From assembly GCA_002270565.1 (NCBI GenBank), contig NQMI01000164.1, positions 50,408-89,932 on the forward strand: a stretch of DNA of 39,525 nt, in the 5' to 3' direction. Source of the DNA: Stenocarpella maydis. Taxonomy: Eukaryota > Ascomycota > Sordariomycetes > Diaporthales > Diaporthaceae. A model generated the notes under the pieces. That model saw only the letters and a program-made list of their open reading frames with translations, was not told the DNA's origin and did no database searches. Position 1 is the first letter of the stretch. Each line of letters begins with the position of its first letter. A program made the position numbers and the translations under genes. Of the stretch, positions 11,700 through 22,360 are shown piece after piece.

Positions 11700-12760
11700 C
11701 TTTTAGTTCTTATCTTTCTTTATAACTCTACATTCTAAAGCAAGGTATCCTATTTTATTATAATTATAATATTTAATATTTTTTTTATTTATAAGTTTCT
11801 TCTAGGTAGTATTAAGTTCTATAAGGTCTTCATATTATCTTATTCAGTATTTAGTTTCTAATACTTTCTTCCTATATTAGGTTTATTCTTCTAACTATCC
11901 TATTAAAAGGATTAGAAAGTATTTCCATATTTTTCCTAGCCTCTTATATAAAGCTGGTTATTAATCTTAATAGCTAGCTTAATATATTATAAGAAATTAT
12001 TAAGCCTATCTTATCTAGCTCAGTTATCCTTTACTTCTTCTTTCAGTTCTTAGTAAAATATAAAGATCATAATATTATTTATATAATTGATTTAAGTATA
12101 AATCCTTTAGAACTCTATAATATAGTTTAATACTAAGCCCTTCTAGTATAGTTTTAAGAGTTCTTATTTAGCTTATTATTTGTTATCAGGATCCTAAAAG
12201 AGAGTCCTTAGGTCGTTTTTATAATTTTTATACTTACTAAAGATCTCCTAAGTCTTTATCCTATATTTTTTAAAACGTTTAGCATTTATATAATCTATAA
12301 GATAGGGTTTAAACTATAAAAGCTCTCCCTTTTAAGAATAAAGCTATATATATAATCCTTTTCCTTTAGCTATTTATCTAGTTAATAAAAGCCACTCTTG
12401 GGCTCTAACCTAGGTTAGATAAGCTTAAAACTACCTAGTAGTTTCATTATAGGTAGTTAGATTATTAAGTTTTACAATTTAATTATTTAGGAAAGTATTA
12501 ATAATATTTATAGCAACCTATAGGGTGGTAACTTTATTTCTAAGTCATTCTATTTCATTATTCTACTAGGCTTACTCATTAATAAAGGTTTAAAGGCAAT
12601 TGACCTTATTAATTAGCCCTTAGAGCTATTAATTCTTAGTTTTACTATAGTTGTTAGCAATATTTATCTCCTATATGAGGTTATTATTTCTAAACCTAGA
12701 TAGTATAAAGAGTTTATATATACTGTTGCTTAAGGTTTAAATTATAATATATAAATAAGA
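11700..12760 (-). pseudogene. Gag remnant of copy B
   Basis: The reverse complement at about 11730-11771 reads KYYNYNKIGYLALEC. This is a CX2CX4HX4C zinc knuckle in which two Cys are now Tyr and the His is now Tyr, each a single transition. It lies between the 5' LTR and pol, where gag belongs. The N-terminal part is too decayed to delimit. Confidence 0.55.
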
Positions 12761-12770
12761 GCATTTAAAT

Positions 12771-13207
12771 TATAATAATTAAGGTAGCTTAGGTCCTTTA
12801 AACCTAGGATTAGGGTTTATATTTAAGATATATAGTAAGGAAATAGTTAAGTAATATAATAATTCTATTAATTATTACTAGCTAGTGAGAGCTATTTAGA
12901 GGAATACTTAGATTAACTAGTAAAGAGTCTGTTTTATAAAAGCTATATATTATAGTAATAACTATGTTCTTTATATATCTTAACTCTTTATTTATAGTTA
13001 ATAGTATTAATGGTAATCCTATTAATAGAGCATTAGTTGATAGTATTAATGTTGATTCCATCAATTGTAGTAGGTCCCCTACCCTAACCCTAGAGATGGT
13101 GTACCTTACTAGTGTATTAGGTGTCTTGCTAATTTGGTGATCTATCCCGCTGGTATTAGGCGTGCCTTTTGTGGTAGTCAGCCGTAGATCTGCAGTGGTT
13201 CATAACA
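12771..13207 (-). repeat. Family 2 LTR (5' LTR of copy B)
   Basis: 437 bp. It keeps the LTR end GGTTCATAACA unmutated at 13197-13207, so in sense it starts TGTTATGAACC. The motif ACCCTAACCCTAGAG is at about 13080-13095. The first base pair of the interior end is mutated (TATAAT for TGTAAT at 12771-12776). No TGG-type primer site follows it, so the primer used by this family is unresolved. Confidence 0.8.
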
Positions 13208-13212
13208 GAATA

Positions 13213-13542
13213 TTATTAAAATAGGTAATAATAAAGATATTTAAGTATTTAAATAAAAGATAATTAATTATTTTTTAAAATAAAGCTAATATATTAGTTA
13301 ATCTAAAAGGTATAACTATTATTTTATAGTATTTATAATATACTCTAAATACTATTTTCTATTGTTCTCATTCTTTACTTTAAATAAGGTTATGTTTATA
13401 CTTTAGGTTAAGTATTATAAATCATTTTGCTTCTCTAAGTTAATCTCTAAGTTCCTTAATAAGAAGAAGGAAGCATTAGTTTTTAATTATAATATTATTA
13501 AGTTACTAAAATTTAATATATAATTATAATTTATTACTCTTA
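13213..13542 (-). pseudogene. Gypsy copy A pol, continuation beyond copy B
   Basis: The sequence matches the RT region of copy B (about 9100-9430) and directly continues the copy A pol that stops at 5163. It runs into the gap of Ns. Many stops; a remnant only. Confidence 0.65.
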
Positions 13543-13563
13543 NNNNNNNNNNNNNNNNNNNNN
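13543..13563. other. Assembly gap (21 Ns)
   Basis: A run of N inside copy A's RT region. What follows at 13564 does not continue the gypsy element. Confidence 0.95.
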
Positions 13564-14548
13564 TATATAAAGGGCTATTTCCAAAATCTATAAAAAAGTA
13601 AACACTTTCTTTAATCCCATACCCCTAAAAAAGTAAATACTTTCTTTAATTCCTACCCCTTTTAGTATTTCCTTTATTCACTAATAGTAAATCACTTAAA
13701 AGTAAATTACTTATATAGGTAAGCACTTGCTTAATGTAAGGAAGGAATATTAATAGCGCATACTTATAAGCTATCCCTATAAATATTTAAATCTCCTTAG
13801 GCTTCCTCAGAGTTCTAACACTCAAGGATACAAATGTATACCTGAGTATACAAGTATACAAGTGTACAAATATTTACTCAGGCCGGCCTTATATACTTAT
13901 ATACCTGTATACTTATATACTCAAGTATATAAGTATACAAGTATACAAGTATATAAATATATAAATATATATATATTTATTTAAGCTAGCTTTATACAAT
14001 TTTAATATTCTTTTTAATATTTAATTATAAAAATTGAGAATAGATAATAAATATAATAAATATCATTTAAAAGGAAATATAAACTTATTATAAATATATA
14101 AATATAAAATTTTACATAGATTTAAATAAAAGAAAGAAAATAAATTTACAAATATATTTCTATTTTAATATTTTAATATTCCTTTAAGATATTAAATTTC
14201 AAGTTTCAAAAATATTATTTAATTAACCTATTTATTTTACGTTATATGTATTTTTATTCTTATAAATTATATTAAATATTTGATATTTTAAAATAAAAAT
14301 ATAAAAGTATAATAGTAACTTTAATTTTAATATTAAAATAAAAGGAATAAGTTTCAAAATATTAATTTATTAGAAAAAGCTTAATTAAATTAAACTAAAA
14401 AACTAATAAATTAATAAAACCCGAATCTTGGAACCTAGGGGCACTATAATTTATACAACGGCCCTTCTGAACGTACCGACGGTGCATACGAATTTGCCGC
14501 TGGGAAATAAATACTTTTCACAGTCTAAGCATAGAAAACGAAGCGGGA
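13564..14548. other. AT-rich stretch without recognised gene
   Basis: It holds a 36-37-bp unit repeated twice at about 13590-13675 (AAAAAGTAAACACTTTCTTT core), a block of AAGTATAC-type repeats with an inverted repeat (13895-13950), then very AT-rich sequence. From about 14420 base composition returns to balanced. I see no family 2 LTR before 14549 and no supported coding region. Confidence 0.6.
13895..13950. repeat. 27-bp near-perfect inverted repeat in an AAGTATAC array
   Basis: The left arm 13895-13921 and right arm 13924-13950 are complementary at 24 of 27 positions, with a 2-base spacer. They sit in a block of short AAGTATAC/GTATACTT repeats (about 13830-13960) just after a GGCCGGCC site. 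It could form a cruciform; no function is evident. Confidence 0.6.
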
Positions 14549-15546
14549 TGTTATGAACCACCAAGCATCGGCGGCTGACTACCGCAGAAGACAACCCCGC
14601 AGGTCGGGAAACAGCTCCCGAAAAGGTCGTCCCACCTGATCCAATTAGTAACGCCACCTTATCAGGGTTAGGGTCAGGGGCCCACCAGAATTAATGGGAT
14701 CTATATTAACTCCATTAAGCAATACCCAATTAACAGTTACTAAAGATTTAGAATATATATACAAACATAGTTATTACCCTAGTAGATAGCTTTTATAAGA
14801 TAGACTCTTTAGTTATTCTGATGAATTTGTGCTATAGAATAGCATTCAGTTCAGCGTGTGTGTTTCGGCAGGGTCGCAGTATGGTGCTCTGAGGCGAATT
14901 GGGACGATTGACAATGGTCTGGACAACTTTGTATTGAATTAAGTTGGGCTTCTGTAAGCCCTCCTTATATACCCTCCGACGTCGTCTCACCCCTGGGCAC
15001 GCTGCGGTCGGCTCTGGTGCAAATTTGCAAATGCCGGAAAATTCGCCCTTCCAACACACCATCTTTGGTTCCAAGCAACTAGCCAACCACAGCCCTAGCA
15101 ATGCCCAAATTAAGTACATACAAACTTCAGAAATCAGGCTATCCAATGCACTAAGTCATATACTTTTTGGGTAAGAAATAAGGGTAATGCAGAGGTCTGA
15201 ATTAAGGTGCAAATGCAGGCCAAAATAATCAACTCACGGCCACCAAACTCATCTTGCATCACGCACGCACTGGGCGTACTTAGTGAAAATCGCCTGACTC
15301 GCAAGTCTAGGGTAACTCCTTGCTAGGAAGTCTAGGGTAACTCCTTGCACGGAGTACCAACGCCCTGCTGAGCGGTTCCGTTTAACAGTTATCAATCTAA
15401 GTATTTAATCCCAGCATTAGATAGCCTTATAGCTAGTAATCATTATCAATCAACAATATTACTCATCAACCGCCTAATAATATATTCTAAATATAAACCC
15501 TTAATCTTTCAGGTCTAATATACTCAGAAACCCTTTAATCATTACA
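14549..15546 (+). repeat. Family 2 LTR of copy C, split by a solo LTR
   Basis: The LTR starts TGTTATGAACC at 14549 and ends CATTACA at 15540-15546. It is interrupted by the family 1 solo LTR (14817-15387). Without that and one target duplication it is about 422 bp. The CAGGGTTAGGGTC motif is at 14663-14675. This is the 5' LTR of a plus-strand gag-pol. Confidence 0.75.
14812..15392 (-). mobile_element. Family 1 solo LTR with target duplication GTTAT
   Basis: The LTR is 14817-15387 (571 bp), with GTTAT on each side (14812-14816, 15388-15392). It has two rather than three 23-24-bp subrepeats. It is inserted in copy C's family 2 LTR; the homologous empty site is readable at about 21855-21875 (CTTCAGTCGTCAATCTAAG). 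It was probably left by LTR-LTR recombination. Confidence 0.85.
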
Positions 15547-15778
15547 TTTCAATAACTCTTATTCATATATCATTATACAAACTTTAAGCAATATTACACA
15601 CAAAACCCTTTATAATATTAAACTCCAAAATAACCACTCCCACTTGCAATCTCTCAAACAAGCTTAGTAATATTACCAGTTAGCCAACTGCCAATCCTTA
15701 AGTATAAAAGTTAGCTAATAAGGTAGCCCAACTCCATACTCTCATAAACAAGCAAGCCTACCAGAATTAGAAAACAGA

Positions 15779-16680
15779 ATGACTCCAGGAGGAAATTACT
15801 ACCCTATAAGTAGAAGCCAACATTATTAACACCCTAATCCAGATAAAGGAATATATCAAACTTAATACTCCAGCCCTATACAACGGAACTACTAGATAAC
15901 TTTAAGCATACCTAATGTAAGTCAGGGCCTACTAGCATTTCCACAGATTAGATACACAGCCTAATGAGAAGAGGGTTATATATGCATCCTCCTTCCTTAA
16001 AAGATAGGCCTTAGCTTAGTTTAAACCTTACTTAACCGACTTTATTAATATAAAATCATTTAAAGCTTGCAAGCCTAAAACATAATAAATTTTCAGTAGC
16101 TATAAAGGCTATAAAAATGCCCTTAGGTCCCTATTCTAGGACCCAAATGAGGAATAATAAGCAAAAAAAGACCTAGCAAATTGCAAATAGCACGGCTTAG
16201 CAATCAACTATAATACAGAATTCCAGCAAATCTATACCAAAATTAACTATACTAATAATATAAAGAAATTCATATTCTATTATGGATTAAAGAATAAAGT
16301 AAAAGATAAACTTAGCAAGATTATAGATCAACCTAATAATTTTTTATACTATATAGAAATAGCTATCTAATTAATAATAAACTCTATAAATAACGCTTAG
16401 AAAAGAAGGAATAAACTTCTAAACAACCCTCATTCCATAAACACAAACCAAACACAAAAAGGAAGTATTAGAAACCAAGCACCTAATAGGGACAGCATAC
16501 AGGCCCCATAGAGCTAGATATTACCTAATGTAAGGATAAGAAAAGCATTAAGTGCTATAACTATAGCAAGATAGGACACTTTACTTTAAAATGCAGGGCT
16601 CTAAAGAAGAATAGGGACTAAAAGTTAGTACTTGAAGGAACCTAACAGACTAATGAAGCTACCCATTAGGTTAATATGGC
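15779..16680 (+). pseudogene. Gag of gypsy copy C (RIP-decayed)
   Basis: Behind a possible ATG at 15779 the frame reads typical Ty3/gypsy capsid sequence (TPALYNGTT, RVIYASSFLK, DLANCK) interrupted by stops. A zinc knuckle follows at 16553-16594 (CYNYSKIGHFTLKC, second Cys changed to Tyr). GC content is higher than in copy B, so copy C is less mutated. Confidence 0.7.
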
Positions 16681-17889
16681 CGCTTGCAGCATACAAGGAC
16701 CACCCAGGTCCAAACCACAATAGGAACTTATAAATAAATACTATAGCTATAGAACAAATATATACAACCAATATTAGGTATATCCGGATTAGAACCTAGA
16801 TAAAGGATGCAACTTCTATAACCCTAATAAAGAAGACCTTTATAATAGTAAATACTTCTTATAATATATTAAGTCCCCATGCAAAAAACACCAGAAGGAT
16901 AAGGCTTAATAGCAGCCTATCCTACTAACAAAGAATCCCCAGAAGCCTAGAATAATATATATATTATTTAGTTAGATAGCTTGCTTTAATAACAGCTGTA
17001 CTACTTATTATAATTATAAGAAAGCTATTAGATGGTTTCCTAAGAATGCTTTAGGAAAGCAGGGAAGAACCCTAGTGGTAGAAAATAGGAAGGAACTCCT
17101 ATAAATTAACCCTAGGATGGAAGGGAAACCCATTCTATAGGCCATACTTATACCACAAATACAGTAGAAGGAACTACAAGACTACTTAGGATAAGCACCC
17201 CTTTTAGCCCTAAGAACTAACATTATAGCGGTTATAATTATAGGAAGACCCTTTAAAGAAACTATAAGACAGCCTACCCACGAAAACAGAAGGCCAGAAG
17301 ATATAGAATGCACATGTCCCGTATATAATAAACACAAAAACATCTCCTAAACATTGTATATCTATAATGGATGCAAGGAATACATAAGGGAAAAAAACTA
17401 AACATAACTAGTTTCCCCAACAATACCTAGATAAAGATATCAAGTACATATATAAGCGTAATAACTTTAAGAACTAGCACCTATATTAGAAATATAAAGG
17501 AATTGGGTACGCCCTAATAAGGCTAGACTCCCGCATACCCTTGGAATGCTTATAAAACCTTAGCAGATGGGTAGATTATAATAAGCTAATTTGCAAGGTG
17601 CATATACTCAATAAAGCTTAAGATTAGCATTTACTAAAGCAACAGGGGCTGCTGCTCAAAACTCCAACAATAAAGGAACAGGATTATAGCATATAATAAC
17701 TAATTAATAACCTGCAAGAACCACAAAACATTATGAAGTAGAACCTCAAGAGCATCAAAAAGGTCCTAGCAGCAGATAAGCAATTAAAAAACTAGAGGGG
17801 CTATCTACAAAACCTCAGACAGCAACCAACTATACTATGAGGTACTTATGCACAACAACAAGCAACTATAGCCACCTAACAGTTCAGGT

Positions 17890-17980
17890 CAAGCTAGGAG
17901 TTTATACATACTTAGCACTCATTAACAGTAGAGCATAAGGGAATTTTATATCCCGAAAGGTAGTAAACAAATATTACCTA
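17890..17980 (+). pseudogene. Protease active-site region of copy C
   Basis: The frame reads LALINSRA-stop-GNFISRKVV. This is the retroviral-type aspartic protease box (L-I-D-S-G-A-S-G-N-F in active gypsy elements) with Asp to Asn and Gly to Arg, both G-to-A changes. Confidence 0.65.
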
Positions 17981-18639
17981 CTATAACATAAGAAAAGGGA
18001 ACCCTATAAACTTAATATAATAAATAAAACTAAAGTATCTTATAATAATGAAATTATTAATATAAAAACTAATCCCCTCCTAGTTTAGATTTATAACTAT
18101 ATAGAATTACTATCATTCAATATTATCAAAATAGCAAATTATTAGTTAATCTTAAGAATACCTTAGTTAAAAAAGAATAATCCCTAAATCAATTAGACTA
18201 CTAGCTAGATCTTTTAAAATAATGCTATTCCCTAGAAGAAGGTTATAATTAATAGTATAGGAAGGAGTTATATTACTAAGGATAGCAAGTAGGTGATGCA
18301 CTCACATGAACCCACAGATACCTCTAGGAGCAGGCAGAAGACCCGACTCCAGGAAGATAGAGAAGGATTAAGCTACTCAAGCACCTCATAAAAAAACCAA
18401 AGCCAATCAGGAAATCACCACTCCAATACAACCAATCAACACATAACACAGGAATAATAATAATACCTCCTTTACCTAAAAAAAGAAAAGGAAGAAGAAA
18501 AAACCGATAAACTAATGCAAATACCAAAAGACTACCACAAATTCAAGAAAGTATTCCAGAAATAACTCAACACCATATTACCACAAAACATATAATGGGA
18601 CCATAAGATACCATTAAAACCCAAAACACCGCCTCAGTT

Positions 18640-19029
18640 TAAGCCCATTTATAAACTTAATGAGGAGCAACTTAAAGCACTTAGGGAATACCTTAATGAA
18701 AACCTCAAGAAAGGATTTATCAAACTATTACAATTACCAGCAGGATACTCAATCCTCTTTATACTAAAGAAGAATAGCAAGCTGCAACTTTATATTAACT
18801 ACTAATAATTAAATAACATCACAATTAAAAACCGCTACCCTCTTCTACTCATTAAAAAACTATAAGATTAACTTAAAGAAGTCAAATAATTTATAGCACT
18901 CAGCTTAAAATATAGTTATAACATTATCTAAATAAAAAAAGAAGAAGAATAAAAGATAGCATTTAGAATATACTATAAATATTATAAAATAACGGTTATA
19001 TCTTTTCAATTAACCAATATACCAACATC
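18640..19029 (+). pseudogene. Reverse transcriptase N-terminal part of copy C
   Basis: The frame reads LNEEQLKALREYLNENLKKG, then GFIKLLQLPAGYSILFILKK and RYPLLLIKKL: the RT start of Ty3/gypsy elements, with a few stops. It ends at a single N (19030) where a family 1 LTR begins. The same RT segment appears again at 19630-19998 in a more mutated form. Confidence 0.8.
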
Positions 19030-19030
19030 N

Positions 19031-19624
19031 TGTTAAACGGAACCGCTCAGCAGGGCGTTGGTACTCCGTGCAAGGAGTTACCCTAGACTTCGTTGTAAGG
19101 AGTTACCCTAGACTTCCTAGCAAGGAGTTACCCTAGACTTGCGAGTCAGGCGATTTTCGCTAAGTACGCCCAGTGCGTGCGTGACGCAAGATGAGTTTGG
19201 TGGCCGTGAGTCGATTATTTTGGCCTGCATTTGCACCTTAATTCAGACCTCTGCATTACCCTTATTTCTTACCCAAAAAGTATATAACTTAGTGCATTGG
19301 ATAGCCTGATTTCTGAAGTTTGTATGTACTTAATTTGGGCATTGCTAGGGCTATGGTTGGCTGGCTGCTTGGAACCAAAGATGGTGTGTTGGAAGGGCGA
19401 ATTTTCCGGCATTTGCAAATTTGCACCAGAGCCGACCGCAGCGTGCCCAGGGGTGAGACGACGTCGGAGGGTATATAAGGAGGGCTTACAGAAGCCCAAC
19501 TTAATTCAATACAAAGTTGTCCAGACCACTGTCAATTATCCGAATTCGCCTCAGAGCACTACACTGCGACCCTGCCGAAACACACGCTGAACTGAATGCT
19601 ATTTTATAGCACATATTCATCAGA
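19031..19624 (+). repeat. Family 1 LTR, full length, preceded by N
   Basis: 594 bp from TGTTAAACGG to CATCAGA, with three subrepeats and a TATA box at 19471-19480. The 5' flank ends in N (ACATCN) and the 3' flank is ATAAA, so no target duplication can be shown. RT sequence on the two sides is homologous, not continuous. Confidence 0.85.
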
Positions 19625-20406
19625 ATAAAGAATAACTTAAAGTACTTAGGAAATACCTTAATGAAAACCTCCAGAAGGGATTTATTAGGCTATTATAATT
19701 ACTAATAGGATACCTAATCCTCTTTATACTAAAGAAAAATAATAAGCTATAACTTTATATTAATTATTAATTACTGAATGATATTATAATTAAGAATCAA
19801 TACCCTTTCTCACTCATTGAGGAGCTATAGGATAGGCTTAAGGGAGCAAAATGGTTTATAATACTTAACTTAAAGTATAGATATAACCTTATTTAAATAA
19901 AAGAAGGAGAAGAATAAAAGATAGCATTCAGAATGCACTATAGATACTATAAAATAATAGTTATATCTTTTGGATTAACTAATGCACCTATATTATTCCA
20001 GGAAATAATTAACTAAGTTTTAAGCAAATACCTTAACCTCTTTATTATCGCTTACTTAAATAATATTCTTATTTTCTTGGAAAACCTTAATAATCATAAG
20101 AGATATATTAAAAAGGTTGTTTAAAAACTTTAGAACGCCAATCTCCTAATAGAACTAAAAAAGTGTAACTAGTATATATAAAAAGTTGATTACCTTAGAT
20201 ATATAATTAAACCAGAGAAAATCAAGATGCAAGAAGGAAAAGTTAAAGCAATAAAAGAATAACCAACCCCTATAAACATTAAGGATATTAGGGCATTCCT
20301 TGGATACACCAACTTCTATCAATAGTTCATTATATAGTATAGCAACATCATGAAACTATTAACAGACCTCACTAAGAAGCATTATGCCTTCAGATAGATA
20401 GATACC
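19625..20406 (+). pseudogene. Second gypsy reverse transcriptase fragment
   Basis: It starts with the same RT region as 18661 onward and goes further: YLNNILIF at 20053-20076 (YxDD box with both Asp as Asn), then KDIRAFLGYTNFYQ, the RT connection region leading to RNase H. Stops interrupt it. Integrase is absent, because the sequence passes into an inverted family 1 LTR at 20407. Confidence 0.75.
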
Positions 20407-20930
20407 TCTGATGAATTTGTGCTATAGAATAGCATTCAGTTCAGCGTGTGTTTCGGCAGGGTCGCAGTGTGGTGCTCTGAGGCGAATTCGGACGATTGAC
20501 AATGGTCTGGACAACTTTGTATTGAATTAAGTTGGGCTTCTGTAAGCCCTCCTTATATACCCTCCGACGTCGTCTCACCCCTGGGCACGCTGCGGTCGGC
20601 TCTGGTGCAAATTTGCAAATGCCGGAAAATTCGCCCTTCCAACACACCATCTTTGGTTCCAAGCAGCCAGCCAACCATAGCCCTAGCAATGCCCAAATTA
20701 AGTACATACAAACTTCAGAAATCAGGCTATCCAATGCACTAAGTCATATACTTTTTGGGTAAGAAATAAGGGTAATGCAGAGGTCTGAATTAAGGTGCAA
20801 ATGCAGGCCAAAATAATCGACTCACGGCCACCAAACTCATCTTGCGTCACGCACGCACTGGGCGTACTTAGCGAAAATCGCCTGACTCGCAAGTCTAGGG
20901 TAACTCCTTGCTAGGAAGTCTAGGGTAACT
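20407..20930 (-). repeat. Family 1 LTR, truncated at N
   Basis: It starts with TCTGATG (the LTR 3' end, rc) and ends within the subrepeats at 20930, followed by N. Its 3' flank in sense is GGTAT. TATA box at 20551-20560 (rc). Confidence 0.85.
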
Positions 20931-20931
20931 N

Positions 20932-21000
20932 GCACCACACTGCGACCCTGCCGAAACACACGCTGAACTGAATGCTATTCTATAGCACAAATTCATCAGA
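20932..21000 (+). repeat. Family 1 LTR 3' end fragment, inverted after N
   Basis: The last 69 bp of the LTR in plus orientation, ending CATCAGA at 21000, directly after the N that truncates a minus-strand copy. This head-to-head join is best read as an assembly chimera. Its flank CTACT begins gypsy antisense-ORF sequence. Confidence 0.8.
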
Positions 21001-21467
21001 CTACTCAACAATCCGCACACACTCAGCCTCCACCTCCTCCTTCTCCAGTCAATCTAACTCATCTAAATTTAATAAACCCTACCAAATAACCCACAATATC
21101 TTCTCACACTATATTTACTTCTACTTATATAAATGCAAAAGCTTCTCCTCTAGCTCCTCAATCTTATCCTATAACTTCTAATATTAAGCAGAAAAATATA
21201 ATAAATCATTTAAATTATTAAGGTTAAGAATATTATACTAGAATTATTACTACCTAGTGCATTTATAATAATAATTAGAATCCTTAATTAAAACCTTATA
21301 AGATGTAAAACTTTAGCTCTTCTAAAATAAATAAAAATATACAATTACTATATTTTAAGAAATAAAGAAAGAAGAAACTTTTACTAATTAATACTCTTAA
21401 TATAATAAGATAACTTTAAAACTTAAGAATCCTTAATGTAGCTTAATGTAATAAATTAAAAAGATAT
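21001..21467 (-). pseudogene. Antisense ORF of a third gypsy copy (start lost, truncated)
   Basis: On the minus strand this matches the antisense ORF of copies A, B and D, including KIEELEEKLLHLYK and LDELDWLEKEEVEAE (about 21015-21160), the best preserved coiled-coil part in the window. The ATG is now ATA (21465-21467 rc). The 3' part is cut by the family 1 LTR fragment at 21000. Orientation relative to the polypurine tract (21521-21542) and LTR is as in the other copies. Confidence 0.65.
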
Positions 21468-21520
21468 AAATAAGAATATAAAAAAACCCAGAGTACTTAT
21501 AAAGAATACCTTTAGGGATA

Positions 21521-21542
21521 AAGGAAGTAAGAAGGGAAATAG
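21521..21542 (+). other. Polypurine tract of the third gypsy copy
   Basis: AAGGAAGTAAGAAGGGAAATAG, all purine but two bases, abuts the LTR that starts at 21543. Same place as at 5601-5614 in copy B. Confidence 0.6.
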
Positions 21543-22038
21543 TATTATAAACACGTACTCATTAGCTGCTAACTACTGTAGAAGGCACCCCTAGTACTAG
21601 CAGGGTAGCTCCCCAAGTCAGCAAAGCACCTAATATGCCAATAATGCGCACAATCCCTAGGGTTAGGGCAAGGCTCAATAAGCTCAATATCAAGCCTATT
21701 AAGCTAGGCTCAAAGGATAAAGTATCAAGTCACATAAGGCTTAATGGGCTTAATATCAAGCCTAACGAGCCACCAGTATACACGACTAAAGAGTTAAAAT
21801 ATATAAGGATATAGTTGTCACTATAGTAGATAGCTTTCATAGAATAGACTCTTCAGTCGTCAATCTAAGTATTCAGTCCTATTAACTGGATAGCCTTATA
21901 GCTTCTAATCATACCCTCTTCATAAACAGTATCTTCATATACTGCAACTCAGTCAAGTATCACCTCTGTACCGCTCTGCTAACATAAACCCTACAGGTTA
22001 CCTACTGAACCCCATAAAGGTTTGGTGTGATCATTACA
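21543..22038 (+). repeat. Family 2 LTR at the right edge of the island
   Basis: 496 bp, from mutated TGTTATGAAC (TATTATAAAC) to TGATCATTACA at 22028-22038. It contains CCCTAGGGTTAGGG at about 21655-21667. It marks the border to GC-balanced genic sequence; the next bases are AGCTT, which do not match the flank of the left LTR at 14549 (CGGGA), so the two LTRs may not belong to one insertion. Confidence 0.75.
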
Positions 22039-22360
22039 AGCTTGGGCTATAAATTCGGACACGACGCGAATAACTTAGCCACCTCCTGCACACCTCCAGC
22101 TCATAATCGTCACAGAACTGCTAAACTTGGAGTTCCGATTTTCTAATTCATGTTTGCTTTTGAAGATTTTTTGCATCCACTTACATCGTCAACTCCAAAG
22201 CTTACGCATTTACTCCCCTTGGATGCGACGCGCGACCGTATTCTAGCTGCGGTCGTCCCTGCTCGCTCCGAGAAGGCCTGTGAGCACGCCCCTGAGCCCG
22301 ACAAAAGCTGCCTATAACGGGTTTCCCATCTCGGGATCGCACCATAGGGCCCTGGCCATC
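22039..22360 (+). other. Intergenic, upstream of the YyaL-like pseudogene
   Basis: Balanced base composition, with CT-rich patches before 22200. This is where a promoter and leader would lie. No reading frame in phase with the downstream gene continues through it. Confidence 0.4.

Larger units (their letters stand above)
5159..13212 (-). mobile_element. Full-length Ty3/gypsy chromovirus (copy B) with target duplication GAATA
   Basis: The element spans 5164-13207 (8044 bp) with two 437-bp LTRs and GAATA directly outside both ends (5159-5163 and 13208-13212). In the gag-pol sense the order is LTR (13207-12771), gag with a zinc knuckle near 11730-11771, protease, reverse transcriptase (YLNN at 9094-9105, where active enzymes have YxDD), integrase (7643-7879), a chromodomain remnant (about 6840-6930), an antisense ORF (5673-6347), a polypurine tract (5601-5614) and a LTR (5600-5164). 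It is RIP-decayed throughout and inactive. A single N lies at 10891. The element interrupts copy A. Confidence 0.85.

Noticed and set aside
20972..21181. 69-codon Ser-rich plus ORF
   Set aside because: Reverse shadow of the antisense-ORF coiled coil of the third gypsy copy, fused to LTR sequence.
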